From Methylobacterium gnaphalii (GTDB taxonomy: Bacteria > Pseudomonadota > Alphaproteobacteria > Rhizobiales > Beijerinckiaceae), in assembly GCF_007992215.1 (NCBI RefSeq), contig NZ_BJZV01000023.1:1-63471 (forward strand): 63,471 nt of DNA, written 5' to 3'. The notes beneath the pieces are model-generated. The model was not told where the DNA came from and searched no databases. It saw only the letters and a program-made list of their open reading frames with translations. The position numbers were made by a program, and so were the translations under genes. Below are positions 30,032 to 38,930 of this stretch, one piece after another (position 1 is the stretch's first letter; every line of letters starts with the position of its first letter).

Positions 30032-31867
30032 GTGCGTTCCGTGGAAATCGAAATCCCGTCGACGAGCGTCGACATCATCGATCGCGCGCCGGCGCTGGGG
30101 ACAGGCGCCCCGCCCGCCCCTGCATGGGCGGGCGTCCGCATGCCCTCCTCGGCTGCCGATCCTGCCGCCATCGGCTCCGCTTGGGACATGCCTCCCGGCG
30201 CTTTCGACGACGTCGATCCCGCTGACGACGACGCCCACGAGTCTGACGCCCCCGTGCCCCCGGTCGAGGATCGAGGCGATTGGGAAACCCTCGCGAAATG
30301 CGCCGGGCTCGAGCTGAACGACACTGATAATGGGCGTCGGCTGCTGCTGCACTTCGGCGACGAGCTGCAGCACGTGCGCGAGGTCGGTTGGCACACTTGG
30401 TCGGGCAAGTTGTGGAAGCGCGAGGGCGGCGACGAAGCTGTCGTGACCTATGCCCAACGCACGGCCAAGCGTATCCACGGCGAGGTGCCCCTGCTCGAGC
30501 ACCTGCCCCACGAGGTCGAGCTGATCAATGCGGCCAAGGCGGCGCGCACCGCCACCGGCGGCCTGAGAAAGCTGAGCGCCGAGGAACAGGCGGCCGTCGA
30601 TCAGGCGGACGATGCCGAGAAGGCACTCAAGGGCCGCCGGCGGTCGCTGCACAAGCACGCGACGACGTCCGGCAATGCCTCGAAGATCTCGGCGATGATT
30701 TCGCAGGCGCTCCCGCACAAGAGCGTCGCGCCGTCGGAGATCGACGCCGATCCCATGTTGCTCAACGTCGAGAACGGTACGCTTCGGTTCACGCGGGAAC
30801 TCGACCCGGTGAACATCGGGGACCACCACGACAACTATCGGCTCAAGGTCGAGCTATTGCCGCACAACCGCGCGGATCTCATCACGAAGCTAGCGCCTGT
30901 CGTCTACGATCCGGAGGCGGAGTGCCCGCGCTTTCTCAAGTTCATGGAAAAGTTTCAGCCGAATGAGGCTCAGAGAAAGTTTCTGCAAGTCTATCACGGC
31001 CTCGGCCTCACCGGCATGGCCGATCATCAGTGCTTCGTCTTCAACTTCGGCTCGGGCGCCAACGGCAAGAGTACGCTCATGGAAGCGCTCGGGCGCCTCT
31101 ACGGCACCTATGGCGACACGCTCAACGCCGAGTCCGTGACGGGCCAGGGGCAGCGGCGCGGCGATCAGGCTACGCCGGACTTCGCCGACCTGCCTGGCGC
31201 CCGCTACTTGCGCGTCTCCGAGCTGCCGCGGGGCGAGCCGCTCAAGGAAGCCCTCGTGAAGGCGCTCACCGGCGGCGAGCCGATGAAGGTGCGCCACCTC
31301 AACAAGGGGTTTTTCAACTTCGTGCCCGTGTTCAAGGCCGAAATGAGCGGCAACGACAAGCCGTCGATCGGCGGCCTCGACAACGGCATCTGGCGCCGTG
31401 TGAAGCTTGTCGTTTGGCCGGTCTCCCTGGCGGAGGGCGAGCGCCGCCCCATGGCCGAGGTGCTGGCCGAGTTCGAGGAGGAGCGATCCGGAATCCTCAA
31501 CTGGCTGATCGAGGGGCTCGATACGTACTTTCGCGAGGGCCTGCTCGAGCCCGACAGCGTGCGAGAGGCGACGGCCTCCTACCGGGCGGAAATGGACCCG
31601 ATCAGCGAATTCACCAAGGCCTGCGTCGTCTCGGCCGAGGGCCAGTTCGTGGCGGCGCGCACGATGTACAACGCCTTCTACAGTTGGTGCGAGGCCAACT
31701 CCGTCCGCCCCTGGAAAGAGACCATGTTCGGACGCGTCATGCCTCAGAAGGGCTTTGTGCGCGAGGACGGACGCGTGCGCCGCTACCTCAACGTCAAGCT
31801 CGACATGGGCGAGATCCCCATGATTGATCCCCATGCCCCTGGTCGAGGTGGCCGTAGTGACTCGTAA
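30032..31867 (+). CDS. P4/D5-type primase-helicase
   Basis: The 611-residue protein has a disordered acidic N-terminal part, a D5-type N-terminal domain (residues 100-290) and a superfamily 3 helicase with Walker A FGSGANGKST near residue 337. It ends with a C-terminal winged domain containing MYNAFYSWCEAN. Related P4 alpha proteins bind repeats at the phage origin and unwind them. The repeat cluster immediately downstream is a natural target. The start (GTG at 30032) follows the previous stop without a gap; GTG at 30041 is possible too. Confidence 0.87.
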   Translation: MRSVEIEIPSTSVDIIDRAPALGTGAPPAPAWAGVRMPSSAADPAAIGSAWDMPPGAFDDVDPADDDAHESDAPVPPVEDRGDWETLAKCAGLELNDTDNGRRLLLHFGDELQHVREVGWHTWSGKLWKREGGDEAVVTYAQRTAKRIHGEVPLLEHLPHEVELINAAKAARTATGGLRKLSAEEQAAVDQADDAEKALKGRRRSLHKHATTSGNASKISAMISQALPHKSVAPSEIDADPMLLNVENGTLRFTRELDPVNIGDHHDNYRLKVELLPHNRADLITKLAPVVYDPEAECPRFLKFMEKFQPNEAQRKFLQVYHGLGLTGMADHQCFVFNFGSGANGKSTLMEALGRLYGTYGDTLNAESVTGQGQRRGDQATPDFADLPGARYLRVSELPRGEPLKEALVKALTGGEPMKVRHLNKGFFNFVPVFKAEMSGNDKPSIGGLDNGIWRRVKLVVWPVSLAEGERRPMAEVLAEFEEERSGILNWLIEGLDTYFREGLLEPDSVREATASYRAEMDPISEFTKACVVSAEGQFVAARTMYNAFYSWCEANSVRPWKETMFGRVMPQKGFVREDGRVRRYLNVKLDMGEIPMIDPHAPGRGGRSDS

Positions 31868-32294
31868 CCCTCGCGCCCGATCCGCCTGCGAGGGTTCGCG
31901 CTGCGCGCTCTCCCATCTCACCGGAGGTGGGGAGGGGCTCGACAGGCTTTGCCCTGGCGCGCATAGTATTCGCCCGACCTCGCGCGGCCAAATTGTGCTG
32001 AATTCTGCGAGGGTTGCGAGGGTTTCGCGAGGGTTTCCGCAAACCCTCGCGGCGCGAATATCTCAACAATCCGAACCGCTTGCGCGGCCCCTGCGAGGGT
32101 TGCGAGGGTTTTAGCGCGCGCTCCTGCATATGAGCATTGGGGTCCGGGGCATCCCGATCAAAGCTTTTTTCTCATGTGTACTATCAAGACAAACCCTCGA
32201 AACCCTCGCAGAGGGTAAGCAAGTAACTCGAAAATAAAACGAAATTGGCGCGCGAGGGTTTTTTGAAACCTTCGCGAACCCTCGCAACCCTCGC
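31866..32294. repeat. Cluster of GCGAGGGTT iteron-like repeats; candidate replication origin
   Basis: Fourteen copies of GCGAGGGTT or its complement AACCCTCGC lie here. Direct copies start at 31888, 32007, 32016, 32027, 32093, 32102 and 32252. Inverted copies start at 31866, 32042, 32192, 32201, 32267 (one mismatch), 32277 and 32286. Several are tandem with 9-bp spacing, and 32027-32050 is a perfect 10-bp hairpin. An A/T-rich stretch at about 32160-32250 could be the unwinding site. No gene lies between 31868 and 32314. Confidence 0.8.
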
Positions 32295-32314
32295 AAACGA
32301 CCTTGGGGACAACT

Positions 32315-33202
32315 ATGCCGAGCCGCGAAAAAATCGACATCGAAGCGCTCCTGATCCGCGCCTACTACGAGAAGGCGATCCACCGGCTCGGCGACGTCGG
32401 CGCCGTGGCGCTCGGGCTGAGCGGCCCGAAGGGCGCGGGCGGCGGCTACTCGACCGATGACAAGGTCGACACCTCGTCGTTCTCCTCCCGCGTCGCCGCA
32501 CAGGTCCGCGAAATGCAGGCTCGGCTTGCCAATGCGCCGTCCGGCCTGCTCGACCTGCACGACGTCGTGTTGTCGCTCGAGGATTTCTACGTTGAGCATG
32601 TCACCGGGCTCGACTGCCGGGTTTGGGATGCGGACACGGCAGAGCGCCTCGGCCATCGGATCGACACGGTCGACGGCGCGTCGACGATCGTGAGGGTCGA
32701 GCGCCGGGGCGGCGTCGGCGCCGGCCGCGAGGATCTCCTGCCGGCCGGACCTGCCCGCCGTCTGACGCGCATCGTAACGTCGACGCTGCTGATCCAACAC
32801 GGCCGCGCCGCCGATCGCCCCTTCGTGCCCGCAGTTGAGATTGCCCGCATGCGCCCGATCTATGAGGGCGCTCGCAAGGAAGCCGTCGGCTACGAGCCGG
32901 TCTATGTCACGCCGCTGCACGCCGTCGTCGAGGGTCGCGCCTCCTATGCCGTCTGGCACGCGGCCTGCGGCATCCTGCGAGAGATCTTCGCCGGATCGAG
33001 CGAGTACGAGGTGACGGGGCCGGCCGCCTCGCCGGCGCCATGGCTCGACGAGCCGCGCGTGCTGCCGGGCCTGATCGCGTGGAACGACGGGCTCAAGGAT
33101 GAGGAGCCCGAGGAGGCCGCCCCTTCGCCGGGCAAGCGCCGCCCGCGGAAGGTTCGGAGTTCGGGCAATTCTCAAGCAAAATCAAAGGCTTGCGCCGCAT
33201 GA
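32315..33202 (+). CDS. Hypothetical protein next to the candidate origin
   Basis: GGGGA precedes the ATG at 32315. The 295-residue protein has a helical start (DIEALLIRAYYEKAIHRLGD), a middle with IVRVERRGGVG, and a Lys-rich, disordered C terminus (GKRRPRKVRSSGN). I do not recognise the family. Position between the origin-like repeats and the head genes suggests a role in replication or the early-late switch. Its last 50 bases contain two or three 8-bp units like those of the arrays. Confidence 0.65.
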   Translation: MPSREKIDIEALLIRAYYEKAIHRLGDVGAVALGLSGPKGAGGGYSTDDKVDTSSFSSRVAAQVREMQARLANAPSGLLDLHDVVLSLEDFYVEHVTGLDCRVWDADTAERLGHRIDTVDGASTIVRVERRGGVGAGREDLLPAGPARRLTRIVTSTLLIQHGRAADRPFVPAVEIARMRPIYEGARKEAVGYEPVYVTPLHAVVEGRASYAVWHAACGILREIFAGSSEYEVTGPAASPAPWLDEPRVLPGLIAWNDGLKDEEPEEAAPSPGKRRPRKVRSSGNSQAKSKACAA

Positions 33203-33279
33203 ATTTGGCCCCTGCGGGTTTCGATTGACCGGGGGAAAAAACTTGACGATAGTCAGAACACCCTCAGAAGGGACAAAAG

Positions 33280-33307
33280 AACCCGTCGCAGCTCGCGGCG
33301 GGTTTTT
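33280..33307 (+). terminator. Rho-independent terminator before the late region
   Basis: AACCCG and CGGGTT enclose a further TCGC/GCGG stem and are followed by TTTTT. It ends the early rightward unit about 80 bases after the gene at 32315-33202. Late genes would need their own promoter or antitermination. Confidence 0.8.
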
Positions 33308-33789
33308 GCGTTCCGGAAGGCCTTACGGCGATCCGCCCGCGGCCAGGGTCTACAGCTATGCGCTAAGCCTTCGATATAGCGGCCATACAAAGCCGGGTCG
33401 GGATCGCTGAGAGCCCTCGACTAGCTTGCCGCCGATGCCATTCGCTGTTGCTTGCACCCGGAAATAGCGGGTTGGTCGCACGTCACGGGCGGCCGAACAC
33501 GTAACCCAAGAGCCTGCGGGAACTTCCCTGCGCCGTGCCGAGAGGTTGCATGTCAAACCTTGTCCGGAAGGACCGCCGCGCCCGGCGGAAACTGGCCGTC
33601 TGCCCGACGTAAATCGGCCGCTTCGCACTGGCGCATCATGGGCTGCCCGCCGGAGCATATCCGGCCCCCTTTCGGCGCGGGTCATGGGCCGGGCTCCTCA
33701 CGGGGCAGAACCACGTCCGGACCAACTTTCCTGTATGTCCTTAAACTCTGGAAGGTTTCGCCCGAAGGGGCACCGCCGGAGCCGATCGG
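33308..33789. other. 480-bp stretch without a convincing gene, with several inverted repeats
   Basis: The stretch between the terminator and the first late gene has no frame with a known domain, and the open frames on both strands look random (Arg/Pro/Ser-rich). It contains paired segments such as GGGTT (33470) with AACCC (33500) and the palindrome GGGAACTTCCC near 33520-33530. It may hold the late promoter, a structured RNA or gene remnants. I could not fix a promoter. Confidence 0.4.
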
Positions 33790-34320
33790 GTGCGTATCAC
33801 GGTCACGCTCGGCCCTGGCGTCGAACGCTATGCAGCCGCGCTCTCTGCCGTTCCAGCCAGGGCGATGCGCGCCTTTGCGGAGGGCCTCAACGAGGGCGGC
33901 GACAAGTTTCGCACGATCGACAGGCGCGCCCTGAAAGGTCAGACGGGCGTCAAGCGCTACGGGACGATCGTCAGCCACACGGGCACACGCCGCGCAAGCG
34001 CGGGAAACCTCGAATATACGGTGCTCGGCCTGGGCAAGGGGCTGCCGATCAAAGAGTTTCCGGTCTCAGCTGCTGCTCATGGGCCGGTGACGGCACAGCC
34101 GTGGAACGTCGGGCATACCTTCGAGCGCTCGTTCAAGACGAGCCGCAAGGGATTGCTGCGTGCCCGCCGTGGCTCGTCGCGCTTCCCGATCCGCGCTCTC
34201 TACGGCCCGAGCATCGCGAAAGAAATCGTGAAGGACGAGAGCGCCGCAGCCTTCCATGGACAGGCGGCGCCGCTTGTCGAAGCCGCGGTGTTCAAACGCC
34301 TCGGCCGCCTCCTCCCGTGA
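33790..34320 (+). CDS. Minor tail protein Z-like protein
   Basis: The 176-residue protein ends with FPIRALYGPSIAKEIVKDE, a segment typical of the phage minor tail protein Z family, which caps or completes the tail. GTG at 33790 has GGAG upstream. In lambda-like phages this gene lies after the head genes; here it precedes the terminase, away from the tail module. The family match is by pattern. Confidence 0.68.
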   Translation: MRITVTLGPGVERYAAALSAVPARAMRAFAEGLNEGGDKFRTIDRRALKGQTGVKRYGTIVSHTGTRRASAGNLEYTVLGLGKGLPIKEFPVSAAAHGPVTAQPWNVGHTFERSFKTSRKGLLRARRGSSRFPIRALYGPSIAKEIVKDESAAAFHGQAAPLVEAAVFKRLGRLLP

Positions 34321-34442
34321 CCCTCCGGCCCTCCTCGGCGGGTCCCTCCCCCGGTCGGAGGTCCTGCGGGCGGGAAGCACCCGGCATTTTTCCAGTAATC
34401 CAGTCCGGAAATCAGGGCTAACACCCCTAACAGGTCTGTAAA

Positions 34443-35084
34443 ATGGACCCTAACAGACCGCACCCGAGCGTGCTGTGGTCGGTCTCGCAGATCGCCGCGC
34501 GCGACAAGGTCTCCAAGCCGACCGTCTCGAACCACGTCGCCCGGCTCGTCGAGCGCCAGGGGCTCTACGTCGAGCGCGATACGCGCGGCCGGGTCTCCCT
34601 GGTCAACGTGGTCCAATACGACAGCCTCCGGGCACAGTTCTCCGATCCGTCAAAGGCGCAGGCCCCGACGGTGGAGCCGGACGCTCCCCTGCCGGCGCCC
34701 GCGGCCGAGGTGCCGACTGTGCGTGCTCCGGCGAAGGATTCCTATGACGAGGGCCTGCGCCAAAAGGTGTGGTTCGACGTCGAGAAGCGTCGACTGGAAA
34801 CCGCGGAGATCCGCGGCAAGCTCGTGCGCCTCGATCGCTACACTTCCAGCGTCGCGAGCTGCGGCGCCGAGCTGGCGCGCCTGATCGACGCTCTGCCGCA
34901 GGAGGCCGACGCCTTCGCGGTCGAACTGGATTTCGACGACGTGCACCGCGTGCGCTTGGCTCTCAAGGGGCTGGCCGTGCGCCTGCGCGGCAAACTTTCA
35001 AAGAGGTTCGAGTCGCTGGCCGCGGGAGCCCCGGCCCTCGACGAGCCCCTTGGCGACGACGCGGAGGGTGCGGGGGATATGTGA
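34443..35084 (+). CDS. Terminase small subunit (Nu1-like)
   Basis: The 213-residue protein has an N-terminal winged helix-turn-helix (VSQIAARDKVSKPTVSNHVA), an acidic/Pro linker and a C-terminal helical part (FDVEKRRLETAEIRGKLVRL) that fits the dimerisation and large-subunit contact region of lambda Nu1-type proteins. It would recognise the packaging site. The stop overlaps the start of the large subunit gene, the normal order. Confidence 0.82.
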   Translation: MDPNRPHPSVLWSVSQIAARDKVSKPTVSNHVARLVERQGLYVERDTRGRVSLVNVVQYDSLRAQFSDPSKAQAPTVEPDAPLPAPAAEVPTVRAPAKDSYDEGLRQKVWFDVEKRRLETAEIRGKLVRLDRYTSSVASCGAELARLIDALPQEADAFAVELDFDDVHRVRLALKGLAVRLRGKLSKRFESLAAGAPALDEPLGDDAEGAGDM

Positions 35085-37171
35085 TGAACGGGCATCCTGG
35101 CGCCCTGAAAATGGTTGCCGGGGGCCTCGCTCGCGCGCTTGAGCCGGTCATCCACATGCCGGTGTCCGAGTACCTCGAGAAGCACGTCGTGCTGATCGAT
35201 GGACCGCTCGCCGGCCAGTATTGGAGCCGAGAGGGCGCGCCGTATCTCGTCGAGATCGCCGATTGCCTCGGCGAGGATCACCCCTGCAACCTCGTCACCG
35301 TCCGCAAGAGTCAGCAGACCGGCGTTTCGGTCCTCGGCCTCGGATGGTGCCTCTATGTCGCCGACCGCGAGCCGGCGAACCTGATCTATGCCATCCCTGG
35401 CACCGACGCGCTGAAAGATCTCGCCGGGCAGAAGCTCGGCCCGATGATCGAGGCTTGGCACGGGAAGCTCGATCGCACTGTGATCGAGCCTCAGACGTCG
35501 CGTTCCGGCGTCGGATCGACCACCTTCGAAAAGAAATTCGCCGGCGGGTACGTGACACTCGGCAACGCCAACTCGGCGATGGACCTCTCGTCTAAAACGA
35601 CGAAGAAAGGCGTCAAAGACGAGTTGTCAAAGTGGGAAGATATCCCCGGTCGCGGCGATCCTGAAGACTTGTATATGGGCCGGTTTACGGCCTTTCGGCG
35701 CACCAAGGATTGGAAAATCCTTGAAATCTCGACCCCTGAGGTCGATACGGGCTCCGAAGACGGCACCGATGCCGGACATTGCCGCATTGATCGGTCCTTC
35801 AAGGCTGGCGATCAGCGCTATTGGAACATCGCCTGCCCCAACTGCGGCAGCTTTTTCTATCACGAGGTCTCCCGCCTCAAGATCGACCGGGAAAACCCCG
35901 ATCGCAGCCGCTATAGCTGCCCTCACTGCGAGCACCCCGTTTCCGAAGGCGAGAGGGTTATTGCGGTTCGCGAGGGTCGCTGGATACCTCTTCGCGGGGG
36001 AGAGGGGAGGCACCCGAGCTTTCACGTCGACGCGTTCATTTCGCTGATGATGTCCTATGGCGAGATCGCCAAGGAGGTTTTGAAGGCGGAGAAGGCCGGG
36101 ACGGAAAGCGCGAAAAAGGGCCTCTACAACCTCACCCTCGGCCTGCCGCACAAGTATCGCGGCGACGCCCCGGATCACCGGCGGCTGCTCGAGCGGCGCG
36201 AGTCTGGCCTCGTGCAGAAGCGCATCCCGGTTCGTGGTCTGTTGCTCACGGGCGCGGCCGACGTCCAGATGCGCGGCATCTGGTACGAGATCGTTGCGCA
36301 TGCGCCGAACCGGGAGACGTGGTCCATCGATCACGGCTACCTCGACGGCGACACGTCGAGCCCCGATGCTCCGGTGTTTGCCGAGCTGCGGCGGGTGCTC
36401 GAGCGCCAGTATGTGGATGCCTACGGCCGCAAGCGCTCGGTCGACGCCTTCGCGGTAGACTCCGGCTATCGCTCGCACGTCGTTTATTCGTGGGTCCGGA
36501 AGGTGCAAACGCTGCACCCCTGGACGGGTCGCGACATCGTCCTCGCCGTCAAGGGCCAGGACGGGTGGCCGCCGCCGCCGATCGGCACGCCGACGCTCGT
36601 CGACATCGATCTCGACGGCAAAAAGGTGAAACAGGGCTGCAAGCTCTGGCCGGTCGGCACCTGGTCGCTCAAGGCCGGGTTCTACTCGGATCTGCACAAG
36701 CTCGGCATTCGCTCGGGCCAGTTGGTCGATCCGGACGGCTATTGCCACTTCGGCGACTGGCACGACGAAAACTATTTCAAGCAAGTCACCTCCGAATACC
36801 TTGTTGACGTCAAGGTCCTCGGAAAGGCGGCCGCTCGAAAATGGGAAGTGTCCGGCGACAATCACTTGCTCGATTGCCGGATCTACAACTTGGCGCTTGC
36901 CGAATACCTCGGGCTCTCCTCCACCTCCCCGGAGGAATGGGCCGAGGTCGCGCGGCGCCGGGGCCTGCCTGATGAGCTGACCACGCCCGATCTGTTCCGC
37001 CCCCAGCACAGATTGGCGCCTGATCCCGACGGCTCGGCAGGTCCCGGCGACGAAGGCCTGTCGCCCCCGCCGGCGGATATCCCCTCCGTCCCGCCGGCGG
37101 TTTTTCCTCCGCCTCCGGTGCCTGACGACGACTGGTTCGGCGGCTCCTCGCAAGGATGGTTCGAGCGCTGA
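35084..37171 (+). CDS. Terminase large subunit (GpA family)
   Basis: The 695-residue protein is of lambda GpA type: an ATPase part with NLVTVRKSQQTGVSVLGLGW as the P-loop region, two zinc-finger-like Cys pairs (CPNCGSF, CPHCEHP) around residues 260-290, and a nuclease part containing GAADVQMRG and DSGYRSHVVY. It cuts concatemers and drives DNA into the prohead. GpA terminases usually cut at cos sites. The end overlaps the gpW gene. Confidence 0.92.
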   Translation: MNGHPGALKMVAGGLARALEPVIHMPVSEYLEKHVVLIDGPLAGQYWSREGAPYLVEIADCLGEDHPCNLVTVRKSQQTGVSVLGLGWCLYVADREPANLIYAIPGTDALKDLAGQKLGPMIEAWHGKLDRTVIEPQTSRSGVGSTTFEKKFAGGYVTLGNANSAMDLSSKTTKKGVKDELSKWEDIPGRGDPEDLYMGRFTAFRRTKDWKILEISTPEVDTGSEDGTDAGHCRIDRSFKAGDQRYWNIACPNCGSFFYHEVSRLKIDRENPDRSRYSCPHCEHPVSEGERVIAVREGRWIPLRGGEGRHPSFHVDAFISLMMSYGEIAKEVLKAEKAGTESAKKGLYNLTLGLPHKYRGDAPDHRRLLERRESGLVQKRIPVRGLLLTGAADVQMRGIWYEIVAHAPNRETWSIDHGYLDGDTSSPDAPVFAELRRVLERQYVDAYGRKRSVDAFAVDSGYRSHVVYSWVRKVQTLHPWTGRDIVLAVKGQDGWPPPPIGTPTLVDIDLDGKKVKQGCKLWPVGTWSLKAGFYSDLHKLGIRSGQLVDPDGYCHFGDWHDENYFKQVTSEYLVDVKVLGKAAARKWEVSGDNHLLDCRIYNLALAEYLGLSSTSPEEWAEVARRRGLPDELTTPDLFRPQHRLAPDPDGSAGPGDEGLSPPPADIPSVPPAVFPPPPVPDDDWFGGSSQGWFER

Positions 37172-37371
37172 TGACTTGGACTCGGGACGATCTCGACGCG
37201 ATCAATCAGGCTATTGGCACGGCGGCCCGCAAGGTCCGCTTTGCCGATGGCCGTGAGGTCGAATACCGCACCCTCGCCGATATGCGCTCGATCCGGGATG
37301 AGATCGCCAGCGCCATCGGGGCCAAACCCGAACCGATCCGCACGACCTACGCTGGCTTTTCACGGGATTGA
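37171..37371 (+). CDS. Head-tail joining protein gpW (lambda-type)
   Basis: The 66-residue protein (TWTRDDLDAINQAIGTAA, then EVEYRTLADMRSIRDEI) matches the small gpW connector that lambda encodes between terminase and portal. It closes the portal after packaging. ATG at 37171 overlaps the terminase stop. Confidence 0.85.
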   Translation: MTWTRDDLDAINQAIGTAARKVRFADGREVEYRTLADMRSIRDEIASAIGAKPEPIRTTYAGFSRD

Positions 37372-37375
37372 TCGC

Positions 37376-38902
37376 ATGACCTTTGCCACCAAGGCGCTGT
37401 CTGCGCTCGCCTGGGTGGCGCCGCGCGCGGCCATGGCTCGGGCGCATGCGCTCGGCGCGCTCTACGCGTCTCGTTCTTATGACGGCGCGAAGCTCGGCCG
37501 TCGCGGCGAGTCGTTCAGCGACCGCAACAGCTCGGCCAATATCGAGATTGGGGCGGCGCTCTCGCGCCTCCGCAACCGCTCGCGCGACCTCGCCCGCAAC
37601 ACCTCCGGCGGCCGACGTGTCCTCGACGTGAAGGTCGGGCACGCGATTGGCTCCGGTATCACGGTCGTTCCCGATAATGGCTCCGACGCCGTCGATCGCC
37701 GCGCCGGCGAGGCCTTCGACGAATGGGCGGAGACGTCTGACGTTGAGGGCGTCCTGTCCTTTGGCGGACAGCAGAAGCTCGGCGTGTCGGGCATGTACGA
37801 GGGTGGGGACACGGTGCTTCGCCGGGTCCGCCTGAGAATGGACGATGTGCGGCCGGGCCAAGTGCCGCTCAAGCTGCAGGTCCTCGAGGGCGACTTTATC
37901 GACGGGTTCCGCGATCGTGCCATCTATGACGGCATCCGCTCGCGCCTCGGCGTCGGTCTTGGCGATTGGGATCGCCGTCTTGGCCTGTGGCTGCATCCTC
38001 AGCATCCCGGCGATCTGAGCTATTTCGGGCAGGCCTTCGTCTCGAAGTTCGTCTCGGCCGAGGACGTCATTCACCTCTACAATCCGCTTCGCCCCGGCCA
38101 GGTGCGCGGTGTGCCGATCTTCGCGCCGGTCCTGCTCAATGCCCGCGACCTCGCGGACCTGATGGACGCGGTTTTGATCAAGGCCAAGACGGAGGCGTGT
38201 TTCTCCGCCTTCGTCGAGACGACGGGCGAGCCGGCAACGGGCCTCGGACAGGTCTCGAAAGAGCCGGCCGGCGGCAGGCGCTTGATCGAGCGCCTTGCGC
38301 CGGGCCTGATCAGCTACCTCAATCCCGGCGAGAAGGTCAGCTTCGCCAGTCCGACCGGCGCCGGCCAGTTCGAGCCGGTGTGGCTCGCCTCGCAGATGGC
38401 ATTCGCGGCCGGCGTCGGTCTCACGCTCGATCAGGTTACAGGTGACCTGCGGCAGGCGAACTACTCGAGCCTCCGCGCTGGCAAGATCGAGCAGCGGCGC
38501 TTGACCGAGCAGGAGCAAAACCTTGTGATCGTTCCGCAGATGATGCGGCGCGTCACGGGTTGGTGGACCGATGCGGCCCTGATGTCTGGCGTACTGCGGC
38601 CCCGCAAGGGCGGCTATCGCTGGAACTACGTCCTGCCGGCGGTCGAGCCGATCGACCCGCGCAAGGATCTCGAAGCTGACATTCTGGCCGTTCGCGCCGG
38701 CCGTCTGACGCCGCAGGAATTCATCGGTTCCTGGGGGCAGGACTGGCGCAAGGTGGTCAAGGATACGTCGTCGTTCCTCGAACAGATCGACAAGATGGGT
38801 GTCGTTCTCGACATCGATCCCCGCAGGACCTCTCAGCTCGGCGTAGCGCAGACGCCGCCGGGCGAGGTCAACCCGACAGACCCGCCGAAGGCCGAGGGCT
38901 GA
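37376..38902 (+). CDS. Portal protein (lambda GpB family)
   Basis: The 508-residue protein has the family pattern with an early Arg-rich segment (RLRNRSRDLARNTSGG), the core segment DVIHLYNPLRPGQVRGVPIF and a later NYSSLRAGKIEQRR. Twelve copies form the channel through which DNA enters and leaves the head. It lies between gpW and the protease as in lambda. The C terminus is Pro-rich. Confidence 0.93.
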   Translation: MTFATKALSALAWVAPRAAMARAHALGALYASRSYDGAKLGRRGESFSDRNSSANIEIGAALSRLRNRSRDLARNTSGGRRVLDVKVGHAIGSGITVVPDNGSDAVDRRAGEAFDEWAETSDVEGVLSFGGQQKLGVSGMYEGGDTVLRRVRLRMDDVRPGQVPLKLQVLEGDFIDGFRDRAIYDGIRSRLGVGLGDWDRRLGLWLHPQHPGDLSYFGQAFVSKFVSAEDVIHLYNPLRPGQVRGVPIFAPVLLNARDLADLMDAVLIKAKTEACFSAFVETTGEPATGLGQVSKEPAGGRRLIERLAPGLISYLNPGEKVSFASPTGAGQFEPVWLASQMAFAAGVGLTLDQVTGDLRQANYSSLRAGKIEQRRLTEQEQNLVIVPQMMRRVTGWWTDAALMSGVLRPRKGGYRWNYVLPAVEPIDPRKDLEADILAVRAGRLTPQEFIGSWGQDWRKVVKDTSSFLEQIDKMGVVLDIDPRRTSQLGVAQTPPGEVNPTDPPKAEG

Positions 38903-38930
38903 CGGCGTCATCCCGACAGGACCTCCGCAC

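Noticed and set aside
28457..30829. Long minus-strand open frame of about 790 codons opposite the C5 methyltransferase
   Set aside because: High GC opens the opposite frame; its protein is Arg/Gly/His-rich without domains, while the plus strand has clear catalytic motifs.
33308..33789. Search for tRNA genes in this gap and elsewhere
   Set aside because: No cloverleaf with a proper anticodon arm and T-loop could be recognised by eye.
35627..37153. Minus-strand frame of about 508 codons opposite the terminase large subunit
   Set aside because: It is a codon-bias shadow of the terminase gene and shows no family pattern.
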